Positions 15,941 through 25,373 are shown, counted from the first letter of the stretch. The stretch is DNA of 64,000 bases from DATKZS01 sp035527835 [NCBI: bacterium] (GCA_035527835.1 DATKZS010000135.1:1-64000); one strand, 5' to 3'. The notes: generated by a model not told the origin, from the letters alone. Numbers and translations are program-made.

Positions 15941-18900
15941 GTGCTGTCCGCCCTCGCCATTAAGACACCCCTGACCCAGGCCGAGGCCATCCGCCAGGCC
16001 ACGGCGCGGAGCGTCAAAGCCAGGAACCTATACACCGAGCAGGTGGCGAGCGATCTCTCCGGCATCCTGGCCGACGCCGAGGACGAGGTCCGCAAGGTCA
16101 TCCTGCATTACAAGACCCTTGGTTCGCTCCCGGACAACAAGCTCGCGGCGGTCCAGGGCTTGAAGAAGCTTGAAGCCGACCTCCAGCAGATCACCAGCAC
16201 GCTCCGCAAGGAGCAGACGCTCCGGTTCAAGAAGGCGACGAAGGCTTCCTTCCGCCAGGGCATCTATCGCGGTATTGACGAGTTCGCTTCGGCCCAGCTG
16301 CCCTTTTACCGCGACCTCAAGCCCGAGGGCATTGATAAGCTCTCCACCAAGGTCTTTACGCTGGTGGACACCGACGCGCTCGACTTCATGGCCAACTACA
16401 ACCTGGTCCTGGCCGGCGACGTGAACCGCGAGTTGGCGGACGGGATCAAGCGCGTGGTCTTCTCCGGGGTCGCCACGGGCAAGGGCGTGGAGGACATTGT
16501 CCGCGACCTGGGCCACGTGGTGAAAGACCCGGAGTCCTTCCGGCACGCGGGATCGAAGGTGTTCAGCAAGGCCCAGTACCGGATGGAACTCATCGCCCGC
16601 ACCGAGGTGCTCCGCGCCCACAACCAGGGCCGGATCAAGTTCCACAAACACGTGGGCGTGAAGAAGCTCGAATGGATGACAATGGACGATGAGCGGGTGT
16701 GTCCGGTGTGCGGCCCGCTCGACGGCAAGGTCTTTTTGATTGACCGCTTCCCCCAGCAGCCCGCGCACCCCAACTGCCGGTGCACCAACATCGTGGCCTG
16801 GCCCATCAACATCTGCGGGAGCGAACTCATCGCCGTGGCCGCGGACGAACCAGCCGCGTGCATCATCCCGCCCGAGGGAATCGAGGGCCAGGCGCTCGCC
16901 AAGGCCCGCGAGGACTCCAAGCTCAAGGCCGCGTTCGAGAAAGGCGAGATCGGCGACCTCCAAGCCCTCACCGCCAAGCAACTCCAGACTCTGGCCAAGC
17001 AGAACGGTGTGTCCATCGCCCGCACCAAGGCCGACTTCATCAAGCTCTTGGATCAGGCCGAGCCGGGCATTGAACACGGGGACCTCTCCGGCCAGGCGCT
17101 CCAGGCCAAGATCAAGGAATACAAGATCGGCCTGCTGCGCACCAAGGAGGACCTGGTCAAGCTCCTGGCCGAGAAGCAGGCCGCGCTCAAGCAGGCCCAG
17201 CAGATAACCGACCAGCTGAAGAAGGTTCCCGCGCCAGGCGGTCTCCAGGGTCTCTCGGTGAACGACCTCAAGGACATCGCCAAGGACAAGGGCGTTTCGC
17301 TCAACATGACCAAGCAGGACGTGATCGAACTCCTGGACGAGATCGAGCCGGGCGTGGACCACTCCGGCCTCCAGGGACAAGACCTCATCGCCGCCAAAGA
17401 GAAGCATTCCATCGGCCCGCTCAAAAACAAGCAGCAACTAGTCAAAGCCATCGAGAAGTCCGCCGGCCAGGACCTGGCCGAGAAGACCAAGCAGGAAGCG
17501 CTCGACTCGGCGCAGAAGGAAAAGGTCAAGAAGGCCAAGGAGACCATCGAGCAGGCGGCCTCCAAGGTGATCGTGCCCAAGTCGCCCGCTGGCTATAACG
17601 ATTTCCTCGCGGCGGCCAAGGAAGCCGAATCCGCGCTCGCCCAGGGTGCGGGCTTGCCGCAGGAGATGCTGGAGTCCAACGCCAAGGAGCTCGCGCTCAA
17701 GAAGAAGCTCTTCCAGGACCAGGTCGCGGCCATGAAATCGGGCGACCTCAAGACCCTGGCCAAGGACACCAAGCTCAAGCACTGGCAGTGGGCGAACAAG
17801 GACGAGATGGTCACGCTGTTCACCGAGACCGACCCGGCCAAGGTGGAGGCGGCCAAGGCCAGCATCGAAGCCAAGCACGGGGCCTGGGCCGAGAAGCACG
17901 GCGGCAAGAAAGCTCCGACCGCGCCCAGTCCGCCAGTTAAAACTCGTCCAGCGCCTGCGCCTTCTCCTCCCGAGCCGTCCCCACCAGAGCCGCCGGTCTT
18001 CACCAAGAAGGGATCGGAGTTCGAGGACGCGGACCAGGCTTGGGAGAAAAAGGGCAAGCCCGGCAACTTCAAGCCCGCAGGCAAGGCCGAGGTCGGCGGC
18101 GCGCACACCAAGGAGTTCTGGGTAGACGAGAGCGGGGCCAAGTGGCTGTTCAAGCCGATTGAAAAATCCGGCGACGAGTTCATCGCCCAGGGCGAGGAGG
18201 CGGCCTACCAGATCGGGCGGCTGATTGACCCGGACGCCGTCGAAGTGCGGACCATCAACTTGAACGGCAAGCTCGGCTCGATCCAGAAGTGGCATACCGA
18301 TCTTCAGGCCAAGGGCGATTTCTCGGACGTGGACCCGACCCAGCTGACGACCACCGAACTGGAACAGATTCAACGCGAGCACGTGGTGGACTGGCTCGTC
18401 TCCAACCATGATGGCCACTCGAAGCAGTTCCTGCGGGCGCGGAGCGGCAAGGTCTACGGCATTGACAAGGGGCAACTCTTCAAGCACCTGGGGGAGGACA
18501 AGCTCTCCATTGACTACCACCCTAACGGCAAGTTCGGCGAGCAGGAGCCTTACTACAACACGGTCTTCCGCGCGGTCAAGCAGGGCAAGGTCAAGGCCGA
18601 TCCCTCGGTCACGCTCCGCTACATCCGTGAGGTCGAAAAGATTGCAGACGATGACTACCTGGCGCTACTCAAGCCCTATGCCGATGGCCGCTTCGGTAAA
18701 AACGAGGCCAAGAAAAAAGCTTTCCTCGATCTGGCGCTGGAGCGCAAGCGCAACCTGCGCCGGGATTTTGAGGGGTTCTATGCCGACGTGCTGGGCAAGA
18801 AGGGCTTTCGCTTCGAGGACGCGGCTGCGGCCCTCCCCAAGAAAGGCCGCCTCGGTCCAGCCGAGGAAAAGCTCATCGAGGAAGTGAGGAAGCTTGGCTG

Positions 18901-20527
18901 GCAGGGCAAGGTCCTGCCCTTTGACGAGGATGACATCGAGGACCAGAACGCGCTCATCTTCGTGGAGACGGCCAAGGGCAAAGAGCGGACGGTCATCAAA
19001 ATGAAGGTCCGGCCCGAGGCCGACGCGAAAATCCTGGAGGCGCTTAAAAAAGCCGGGATTGATCCCGCCTCGGCCAAGGTGGGCGACACTCTGTCCGAGG
19101 ACCAGTTCGCGGACGACATCCTGGCTGCGGCCAAGACCATCAACCACCACAAGGACGACAAGAAGTACAACCAGGACAAGTTGAAAAAGGCCAAGGGGCA
19201 CGAGAAGGCTCTCCAGAAGTTGGCCAAGTCCAGCGACCCGGACGTGCAGGGCATGGCCAACGAGTACCTGGCTTGGCTCGCCAGGATCGAGGAGGCGGAA
19301 AGCGCGAAGAAGCCGATCAAGGACATGTTCGGGGCTTACACGAAGAAGCACGCATCCCCTCGCCCGGAGAAGTCTAAGGACGTGGGCTTCAAGGTTACCC
19401 GCTCGAAGGTGCTGCACGAGAAACGCGAACTGAAGAATGGCGACCTGGTCGTGGTGAAGGAAGACGCAGATAACTCGGCCATGTTCAAGGGCCACAGTTT
19501 AAAGGCAGGAGAGCAATTCGAGGTGGAATTCGGTGATGGTGTAAGGGCCGTGTACCGCCCCTGGTCGGAGAAGAATCTCTATGCCCAGCGCGGCGAGTTC
19601 GAGATGGTGCTGCCGGATAAACCGGACGCCAAGAGCATCGAGCGGGCAATGGGGCACATGGAAACCCTGGGCCTCAAGTCCACCGCCGCGACTGCCGAGG
19701 ACTCGGAACTGCTCTACCTCCATAAGCAAGCTTACCTCTCCAAGGCGGAAAAAGAGTCCGCCTACAAGAAGATGATCGCGGACCTTGACCGGCGCTCGGC
19801 CAGCAAGGAGGTCCGCGTCCGGGAGATGCGGGCCTTCTGGGAGAAGCGGCTGGGCGCAAAGGACCTGACCCGTATGCCGGGCTACGATCCCATTGGCGAG
19901 TATCAGCTGGCGTTCAAGCAACCGGGCCAGGGCGCGGGCTATCGGCATCAGTACCGGTTCGACCTCTCGGACGAGGACCTGGAGAAGGAGATGAAGGGCT
20001 ACGCGCTCCATCACCACCTCACCAACGGTGAGAGCGTGTCCTCGTTCATTGAAAAGGTGGTCGAGCAAAACGGCGCGGCGGTGAGCACCATCGAGAAGCT
20101 GCGGGCCGGGGTCCCGGTGGGCGGCATGTCGCCGGAGGAGGACATGAAAACCGGCGGCGCGAGCTACTTCTTCACGCGAATCAAGAAGGTCCCGGACAAA
20201 GGCCCGGACGAGACCGGGCTGTACTTCAAGAAGCGGCTCCTGCGCCGAATGGACGCTATCAGCTACGACCACGACGCTTATGGCAAGGTGGTGGACGATT
20301 ACGTGACGCAGCATCGCGGCAGCACGCCCGAGGACTGGAAGAAATTCGCTCGCAAGAGTGGAAACGAGACCATCTTCAAATACTCGGTGACAGTACTGGA
20401 CAACATCGAGGTCATCGTGGCCGGAAGCCAGAACGAGCGGAAGAAGATCTTGGAGTCCTTCCGCAAGAAGGGCATCGTGAAACTTCCCGACGGCCGCAAG
20501 GTCGAGGACATTGTGATTGCGAGGTGA
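15941..20527 (+). CDS. Minor head protein (Mu F/SPP1 gp7 type) with SAP-like repeats and kinase-like domain
   Basis: 1528 residues from a GTG start with GGAG 6 bases upstream; far longer than the usual 300-450 of the family. Residues about 1-290 are the phage head morphogenesis domain, ending in the Mu F signature ARTEVLRAHNQG, VCPVCGPLDG and HPNCRC. About 330-510 hold SAP-like repeats (LTAKQLQTLAKQNGVSIART and related). A Pro-rich linker follows (about 660-687). About 700-930 resemble a HipA/PI-kinase-like fold: KWLFKP (lysine), SNHDGHSKQF (catalytic loop) and GIDKGQLF (metal Asp). The C-terminal 300 residues are unassigned, with GGASYFFTRI and SGNETIFKYSV motifs. As a minor head protein it may be carried into the virion; cargo domains could be delivered to the host, which is inference. 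Confidence 0.85.
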   Translation: MLSALAIKTPLTQAEAIRQATARSVKARNLYTEQVASDLSGILADAEDEVRKVILHYKTLGSLPDNKLAAVQGLKKLEADLQQITSTLRKEQTLRFKKATKASFRQGIYRGIDEFASAQLPFYRDLKPEGIDKLSTKVFTLVDTDALDFMANYNLVLAGDVNRELADGIKRVVFSGVATGKGVEDIVRDLGHVVKDPESFRHAGSKVFSKAQYRMELIARTEVLRAHNQGRIKFHKHVGVKKLEWMTMDDERVCPVCGPLDGKVFLIDRFPQQPAHPNCRCTNIVAWPINICGSELIAVAADEPAACIIPPEGIEGQALAKAREDSKLKAAFEKGEIGDLQALTAKQLQTLAKQNGVSIARTKADFIKLLDQAEPGIEHGDLSGQALQAKIKEYKIGLLRTKEDLVKLLAEKQAALKQAQQITDQLKKVPAPGGLQGLSVNDLKDIAKDKGVSLNMTKQDVIELLDEIEPGVDHSGLQGQDLIAAKEKHSIGPLKNKQQLVKAIEKSAGQDLAEKTKQEALDSAQKEKVKKAKETIEQAASKVIVPKSPAGYNDFLAAAKEAESALAQGAGLPQEMLESNAKELALKKKLFQDQVAAMKSGDLKTLAKDTKLKHWQWANKDEMVTLFTETDPAKVEAAKASIEAKHGAWAEKHGGKKAPTAPSPPVKTRPAPAPSPPEPSPPEPPVFTKKGSEFEDADQAWEKKGKPGNFKPAGKAEVGGAHTKEFWVDESGAKWLFKPIEKSGDEFIAQGEEAAYQIGRLIDPDAVEVRTINLNGKLGSIQKWHTDLQAKGDFSDVDPTQLTTTELEQIQREHVVDWLVSNHDGHSKQFLRARSGKVYGIDKGQLFKHLGEDKLSIDYHPNGKFGEQEPYYNTVFRAVKQGKVKADPSVTLRYIREVEKIADDDYLALLKPYADGRFGKNEAKKKAFLDLALERKRNLRRDFEGFYADVLGKKGFRFEDAAAALPKKGRLGPAEEKLIEEVRKLGWQGKVLPFDEDDIEDQNALIFVETAKGKERTVIKMKVRPEADAKILEALKKAGIDPASAKVGDTLSEDQFADDILAAAKTINHHKDDKKYNQDKLKKAKGHEKALQKLAKSSDPDVQGMANEYLAWLARIEEAESAKKPIKDMFGAYTKKHASPRPEKSKDVGFKVTRSKVLHEKRELKNGDLVVVKEDADNSAMFKGHSLKAGEQFEVEFGDGVRAVYRPWSEKNLYAQRGEFEMVLPDKPDAKSIERAMGHMETLGLKSTAATAEDSELLYLHKQAYLSKAEKESAYKKMIADLDRRSASKEVRVREMRAFWEKRLGAKDLTRMPGYDPIGEYQLAFKQPGQGAGYRHQYRFDLSDEDLEKEMKGYALHHHLTNGESVSSFIEKVVEQNGAAVSTIEKLRAGVPVGGMSPEEDMKTGGASYFFTRIKKVPDKGPDETGLYFKKRLLRRMDAISYDHDAYGKVVDDYVTQHRGSTPEDWKKFARKSGNETIFKYSVTVLDNIEVIVAGSQNERKKILESFRKKGIVKLPDGRKVEDIVIAR

Positions 20528-20529
20528 GC

Positions 20530-21000
20530 ATGAAGGAGTTCATCGAAAAGGAGAAGGAGCGGCTGCAGGCGCTGTTCTCGGAGTTCAACCGGCAAGGCTC
20601 GTGGATCGAGATGAGGGAGCGTGGCGAGAAGCCGATCCGCCTGGGCCTGGTGGACAGCTACACGGTCACCCGAGTGGCCCCGCAGTTCAACGCTGCGGGC
20701 GAGATGACCCATGCGGACTTCTGGCTCCTGTTCAAGATGGCGGGCTACGACCAGGGCTTCCAGTTCTCGCACACCATCAAGGTTTGCCGGTGGGAGCAGG
20801 ACGACACCTATCTCATTGACCTCGACGATGACCGGGAACGGCGCTTCCACGCGGAGTTGATCATGGAGGTGTCGGAGCCGGGGATGGTTGAGGATTGGAA
20901 GGCCTGGCAAAAATACAAGGCCGAGAACCGCGAGCGTTTCGACATCGCGGACCAGGACATTCTGGCCGAACACATCCGGATCGCGGAGGAGTGGGAATGA
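20530..21000 (+). CDS. Hypothetical phage protein
   Basis: 156 residues from ATG 20530 with GAGGTGAGC upstream; a GTG six bases earlier (20524) is the alternative. It begins with a charged helix (MKEFIEKEKERLQALFSEF) and continues as a mixed alpha/beta domain rich in aromatic residues (HADFWLLFKMAGYDQGF). No known family recognised. It lies between the minor head gene (3-base gap) and another small gene that overlaps its stop, so it belongs to the head operon. Confidence 0.65.
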   Translation: MKEFIEKEKERLQALFSEFNRQGSWIEMRERGEKPIRLGLVDSYTVTRVAPQFNAAGEMTHADFWLLFKMAGYDQGFQFSHTIKVCRWEQDDTYLIDLDDDRERRFHAELIMEVSEPGMVEDWKAWQKYKAENRERFDIADQDILAEHIRIAEEWE

Positions 21001-21332
21001 AGCTCCGCTACATGATTGAGTACGCGCTCCGCGACCGTCTCCGCAATCCCCATTACGAACCCATCGGCGTCTGGGTCCAGGGGCCCGGTCCCGGCCTCGA
21101 CCTCGTGATCGAATACCTCCCCGGCAACCCCGAGGCCCAGGAAGAGGCCGAGTGGATCATCAACCGGCTGGTGGAGAACGGGATCAAGAACTTACCGGAC
21201 GATTTCCTCGAGTACCATCGGACAACGCTCTCTCCCTATCGCGGGATGGGGGGGAGCGAAATTGAGGTTGACGAATTTCCCTCCTCGGAGGCCTGCGCCA
21301 AAGTTATCATCGCCAAGTTCACCGCTTCATAA
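20997..21332 (+). CDS. Hypothetical small phage protein
   Basis: 111 residues, ATGA overlap with the preceding gene, GGAGGAGTGGG upstream as ribosome site. It contains a VWVQGPGPGLDLVIEYLPG stretch and an acidic helical middle. No family recognised. It is the last gene before promoter motif P3, so it closes the first head-gene block. Confidence 0.6.
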   Translation: MKLRYMIEYALRDRLRNPHYEPIGVWVQGPGPGLDLVIEYLPGNPEAQEEAEWIINRLVENGIKNLPDDFLEYHRTTLSPYRGMGGSEIEVDEFPSSEACAKVIIAKFTAS

Positions 21333-21346
21333 TTTTTTTCAACTTT

Positions 21347-21382
21347 TTTCCGACACTTTTCACTTTCCGCCGGTATATATCC
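21347..21382 (+). promoter_or_regulatory. Phage promoter motif, copy P3
   Basis: TTTCCGACAC with CCGACA at 21350-21355, an 18-base spacer ending CGCCGG and TATATAT at 21374-21380. A long T-rich tract (TTTTTTTCAACTTTTTT) is directly upstream, like an UP element. It lies about 75 bases ahead of the methyltransferase-protease-scaffold gene and is the only such motif before the capsid, connector and tail genes. Confidence 0.72.
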
Positions 21383-21455
21383 CGCAGGAGCTTGTCATGG
21401 GCCCGGGCGATGGACTTGGCCCGCGTCCGAGACCAAGGCTCCCGCGAGGATGTGA

Positions 21456-24400
21456 ATGGAGCTTTTTGCTACTGATTACGAACGGTTGGCGTTTCTGCTG
21501 GAGACCGACGCGGCCTTGGAGTTGGACTTCGAGGCGCTGGAGGCTTATGCGCGTGAAGAAAGTCAACCCGAACTTCCCCCGGATAAGCGCCCCAAGTACA
21601 TCACCAACTACATCGGCTCGAAGCAGAAGCTGGTGGACTGGATTTGGAAGCATACCCCGGAGGGCGTGGAGTCGGCGCTGGACGCCTTCTCCGGCTCGGC
21701 GGTCGTGGCCTACATGTACAAGACCAAGGGCCTCAAGGTCATGGCCAACGACCGGCTGCGCTATTGCTACCACGCGGCGCGGGCGATCATCGAGAACGAC
21801 AAGGTCCGGCTCTCGGACGACGAGCTTACGGCGCTGCTTGCGGACAACCCCAAGGCCGGGACGTTCGTCCGGGACAATTTCAAGGGCATATTCTTCGCCA
21901 AGGGCGTCCACGGCCTGATTGATAACATCAGGGCCAACGCGGACAAGCTCGATGGCTTCAAGAAGGACATCGCGCTCTTCGCTCTGGGCAAGACCTGCAT
22001 GTCGGGCAAGGGCGGATTCGGGCATTTCTCGTCGTCCACGCGCTACGGCAAGCGCGAGGATACGCCCGAGGAGTTCAAGGAGCGGTTCAGCAAGAACGTG
22101 GCGCGGATTAACGCGCTGGTGTTCGACAACGGTGAGGAGTGCAAGGCGTTTCGGAAGGACGTGAACGAACTCCTGCCGAGCATCAAAGGCGACCTAGTTT
22201 ACTTCGACCCGCCTTACGCGACCGAATTCTCCACCACCAACTATGAGAAATCCTACCACTTTGTCGAGGGCCTGATGAACTATTGGGAGGGCCTCACCCT
22301 GGTCAAGGACTCGAAGACCAAGCATTACGAGACCGACCACAAGACGGTGACCAAGGCCAACGCCAATGAGTTCTTCGAGACCTTCCTGGGCAACGCGAAG
22401 CACATCCCGCACTGGTTGATCTCTTACCGGGATCACGCCTACCCGAACGAGCATGACATGAAGAAGATTATCGGCTCGCTCGGCCGCGAGTCGGCCATGC
22501 GTTCGCACGACCACCATTACTCGATCACCTCGCAGCACGGTGACGCCTCGCACGCCAAGGAGCGGCTGTTCATCTGCAAGCGGGGCAAGGAAGAACAGAA
22601 GGCCGCGGCCTCGCTGGAGGCTTATGCAGAGGACGAGTTGCAGACCCAGGCAATCTGGGACGAGACCCCGAATGAAATCCGCTTCCGCGTGCGTGACCCG
22701 GAGGAGTTCGAGAAGGGCAGCTTCCGGCGGAAGGGGCTGGAGGGGGTCGAGGGCGTCGCCATCATCATGGGCCGGCTCAAGAAAGAACACGTCCAGGAGG
22801 GGCACGACCCCAAGGCGATGGTCCTTCAGGCCTACCGCTTCGCCAAGAAGACCGAGGACAACCCGAACGGCTGGACCCTGGACAAGGCCAAGGAGTGGGT
22901 GAAGAAGCACGAGTCGGAGAGCGCAGCGGAGGCGGCCCTACGGATCGAGGACAACATGCAGGCCCTGGCCGACGCGCCGCTGGGTGAAGCTCTCGATCTG
23001 CTCACCTGCCAGGCAGGGCAAAACGATCCGGTCCGGGTCACCGGGTACATGGGTAGCAAGTACCTGATGATGGGCTGGATTGAGCGGCACGTGCCCAAGG
23101 GCGCGAAGACCATCCTGGACGCCTTTTCCGGCGGTGCGAACGTGGCCTATAACTTCAAGCGCAAGGGCTACAAGGTCATGGCCAACGACCTGCTCCGGTA
23201 TCCTTATCACCTGGCCCGCGCGGTGGTCGAGAACTCGCACGACAAGCTCAGCGATGAGGACATCGAGATGCTGCTCGCTCCCAACCCGGGGGCGGGCACG
23301 TTCATCCTGGACCACTTCCACGGCTACTACTACACCAAGCCCATTCTGCAATGGCTTGACCAGGTGTGGTCGAACATCCAGAAGCTCTCGGGCTACAAGA
23401 AGGACTTGGCGCTCGCCGCGTTGGGCACCGCAGTCAAGGCCAAGAGCGCGTTCGGCCAGTTCTCGCGCTCGAAGATGACGAAGCGGGCCGGCCACGAAGT
23501 GCACCAGCCCACAGACGTGGACGAGACACAGGCCAGCGCAAGCCTTAAGGAATCGCAGCTGGTCAACCTGCCGCTCTCTCGGCTGGTTGAATCCTTCAAG
23601 CGCTCGATCAAGCAACTCAACAACCTGGTGTTTGACAACGGCCAGGAGTGCAAGGCCTTCAATTTGAACGCGGTGGAAGCGATCCGGCGCTTCAGCGCGG
23701 ACGCGCTTTACCTCGACCCGCCTTACGTCACCGAGTTCGGCATCAACGACTACGAAGACTCGCTCCACTTCGTGGAAGGGTTGATGACCCGCTGGGCCGA
23801 CAAAAAGCTCAACGCCAACCCCCGGCGCAACTACCCGTCCCGCACCCGTTTTAATAAGGAATCAATCCGCAAGCTGATGGAGACGATGGCGGCGGACGCC
23901 CGGGGCAAGTACGGCACGGTGCTGCTCTCCTACCGGGACCGGGCCTTCCCCCGCGAGAACGAGATCAAGGAAATCCTCGGCGACCACTTCGGCCAGGTCC
24001 AGGTGAGCGGCATGGACGTGGTCTACACCATTGCCAAGAACATTGGGCGGGAAGGCCAGTATGCGAAGGAGCTTCTGTTCGTGGCCTCGAAGGCGAGAAG
24101 CGCGGCCCGGTCCAAGGGGTCGCTATCGGCGGCCGCGTGCCACACCTCGGTCCCGGTGGATATCCAGGTCAATGCATCAGAGGGCATGTTCACCGAGGCG
24201 CTCGATCTTTCCAAGCAGGCCGGAGACCCGCAGTTCACCTTCATTCTCTGCCGGGTCGGGACCAACAAGAACGGGGACCATTTCACTGCCGAGGAACTGG
24301 CCGCACGGTACATGACGGCGGTTAACAAGAAGATTGACCTCAAGCACTCGCAGGACTTCACCGACATCGTGGGCGGGATCGTGGCCGCCGATTACCTGGA

Positions 24401-25358
24401 GGACGAGAACGGCGGCCGGGTGGAGTGCGTGGGCGAGCTTTACGCCACGGACAGCCAGAACGCGCAGCTGGCTTACAAGCTGATGAAGCGCGGGATCATC
24501 ACCCAGGTTTCGATGGAGTGCGATTACGATGAAGGCGAGTGCTCGATCTGCGGGAAAAAGGTGAAGAACAAGAGCGACTACTGCGTTCACCTGCGCAAGT
24601 ACAAGGGCGGCTCATTCCAGGGCAAGCCGGTGTTCGAGATTCTACGTGGAGTCACCTTCACCGGCCTCGGGCTTTTAGACCGCAAGGGTGCGGACGAGAA
24701 CGCGAGGATAACCCAGGTTGCGGCGGTTGCTGAAACGGAAATTTCAAACCAGGACAAAGGAGGTCCACACATGGACGAGAACGAGAAGCAGGAAGAGAGG
24801 GCGGCCGAAGCCGCCAAGAAGAAAAAGGACGACGGCGAGGCCGGCGCTCCGGCGGACGACAAGACCCGGATCAAGGAGTTGGAGAAGGAGAACGCGGACC
24901 TGAAGAAACAGGTCTCCACCCTCCAGAAGCGGGTCGAGGAATTGGAGGCCGAGCAGCAGGCCGCGTCCAACCGCTCGCGGGCGCAAAAGCTCCTGCGCAA
25001 GATCGAGAAGCAGGGCATGGCGTTCGAGACGGACGAGGACCGCGAGGCCGAGTTCAAGCGGCTGGCCTTGATGTCGGACGAGGCGTTTGCCGCGACCGAG
25101 GCGGCCTACGAGCGGATGATCAAGGCCAGGTCCGAAGGCGTGAAGAAGGAGGACAAGGCCGAGCCTCCCCCGAAGAAGGAGCAGTCCAAAGCGGACAAGG
25201 CGGACGAGGAACCGGCCATGCGCAGCGACGCCGGGGTGCGGCCCAAGGACGTGGACGACCACAAGGCGACCCTGGAAGACAAGCTGAAGGCCGGGTTCAT
25301 GGTCGCCTATCGGCACAGGGTAGCCACGGCAACCGGCGAGCGGGCCGAGGCCAATTAA
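21456..25358 (+). CDS. Tandem Dam-type methyltransferases fused to prohead protease and scaffold
   Basis: 1300 residues in one frame. MTase 1: NYIGSKQKLV (51-60), DAFSGSAVV (76-84), YFDPPY (DPPY at 251-254). A linker domain follows (about 415-500; FRVRDPEEFEKGSFRRK, later GWTLDKAKEWVKKH), as found beside phage proteases. MTase 2: YMGSK (531-535), DAFSGGANV (555-563), DPPY (754-757). Prohead protease: DLKHSQD with His964 and TQVSMEC with Ser1019 as the likely His/Ser catalytic pair, plus a CSICGKK...YCVH zinc-knuckle insertion (about 1028-1045). The end (1106-1300) is a charged coiled-coil scaffold with its own internal start. D12-class enzymes methylate adenine, typically in GATC-like sites. 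Protease plus scaffold normally build the procapsid; two methyltransferases attached to it are unusual. Start ATG 21456 is preceded by GAGGATGTGA. Confidence 0.9.
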   Translation: MELFATDYERLAFLLETDAALELDFEALEAYAREESQPELPPDKRPKYITNYIGSKQKLVDWIWKHTPEGVESALDAFSGSAVVAYMYKTKGLKVMANDRLRYCYHAARAIIENDKVRLSDDELTALLADNPKAGTFVRDNFKGIFFAKGVHGLIDNIRANADKLDGFKKDIALFALGKTCMSGKGGFGHFSSSTRYGKREDTPEEFKERFSKNVARINALVFDNGEECKAFRKDVNELLPSIKGDLVYFDPPYATEFSTTNYEKSYHFVEGLMNYWEGLTLVKDSKTKHYETDHKTVTKANANEFFETFLGNAKHIPHWLISYRDHAYPNEHDMKKIIGSLGRESAMRSHDHHYSITSQHGDASHAKERLFICKRGKEEQKAAASLEAYAEDELQTQAIWDETPNEIRFRVRDPEEFEKGSFRRKGLEGVEGVAIIMGRLKKEHVQEGHDPKAMVLQAYRFAKKTEDNPNGWTLDKAKEWVKKHESESAAEAALRIEDNMQALADAPLGEALDLLTCQAGQNDPVRVTGYMGSKYLMMGWIERHVPKGAKTILDAFSGGANVAYNFKRKGYKVMANDLLRYPYHLARAVVENSHDKLSDEDIEMLLAPNPGAGTFILDHFHGYYYTKPILQWLDQVWSNIQKLSGYKKDLALAALGTAVKAKSAFGQFSRSKMTKRAGHEVHQPTDVDETQASASLKESQLVNLPLSRLVESFKRSIKQLNNLVFDNGQECKAFNLNAVEAIRRFSADALYLDPPYVTEFGINDYEDSLHFVEGLMTRWADKKLNANPRRNYPSRTRFNKESIRKLMETMAADARGKYGTVLLSYRDRAFPRENEIKEILGDHFGQVQVSGMDVVYTIAKNIGREGQYAKELLFVASKARSAARSKGSLSAAACHTSVPVDIQVNASEGMFTEALDLSKQAGDPQFTFILCRVGTNKNGDHFTAEELAARYMTAVNKKIDLKHSQDFTDIVGGIVAADYLEDENGGRVECVGELYATDSQNAQLAYKLMKRGIITQVSMECDYDEGECSICGKKVKNKSDYCVHLRKYKGGSFQGKPVFEILRGVTFTGLGLLDRKGADENARITQVAAVAETEISNQDKGGPHMDENEKQEERAAEAAKKKKDDGEAGAPADDKTRIKELEKENADLKKQVSTLQKRVEELEAEQQAASNRSRAQKLLRKIEKQGMAFETDEDREAEFKRLALMSDEAFAATEAAYERMIKARSEGVKKEDKAEPPPKKEQSKADKADEEPAMRSDAGVRPKDVDDHKATLEDKLKAGFMVAYRHRVATATGERAEAN
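24756..24764 (+). promoter_or_regulatory. Internal Shine-Dalgarno for the nested scaffold
   Basis: AAAGGAGGT, a near-perfect ribosome site, lies 6 bases before an in-frame ATG at 24771 inside the fusion gene, right where the protease ends and the coiled coil begins. Strong enough to decide a second start. Confidence 0.75.
24771..25358 (+). CDS. Nested capsid scaffold protein (internal start)
   Basis: 195 residues translated in the same frame as the 3' end of the methyltransferase-protease gene. It starts MDENEKQEERAAEAAKKKK and has a heptad-rich segment (about 30-65: IKELEKENADLKKQV then LQKRVEELEAEQQ), a hallmark of scaffolding proteins, then a Lys/Glu-rich tail. The arrangement mirrors lambda Nu3 nested in the C protease gene. 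It would be made in excess over the full fusion and guide capsid assembly with the coat protein 390 bases downstream. Independent expression is inferred from the internal ribosome site. Confidence 0.75.
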   Translation: MDENEKQEERAAEAAKKKKDDGEAGAPADDKTRIKELEKENADLKKQVSTLQKRVEELEAEQQAASNRSRAQKLLRKIEKQGMAFETDEDREAEFKRLALMSDEAFAATEAAYERMIKARSEGVKKEDKAEPPPKKEQSKADKADEEPAMRSDAGVRPKDVDDHKATLEDKLKAGFMVAYRHRVATATGERAEAN

Positions 25359-25373
25359 GGAAGGAGGAGCGCA

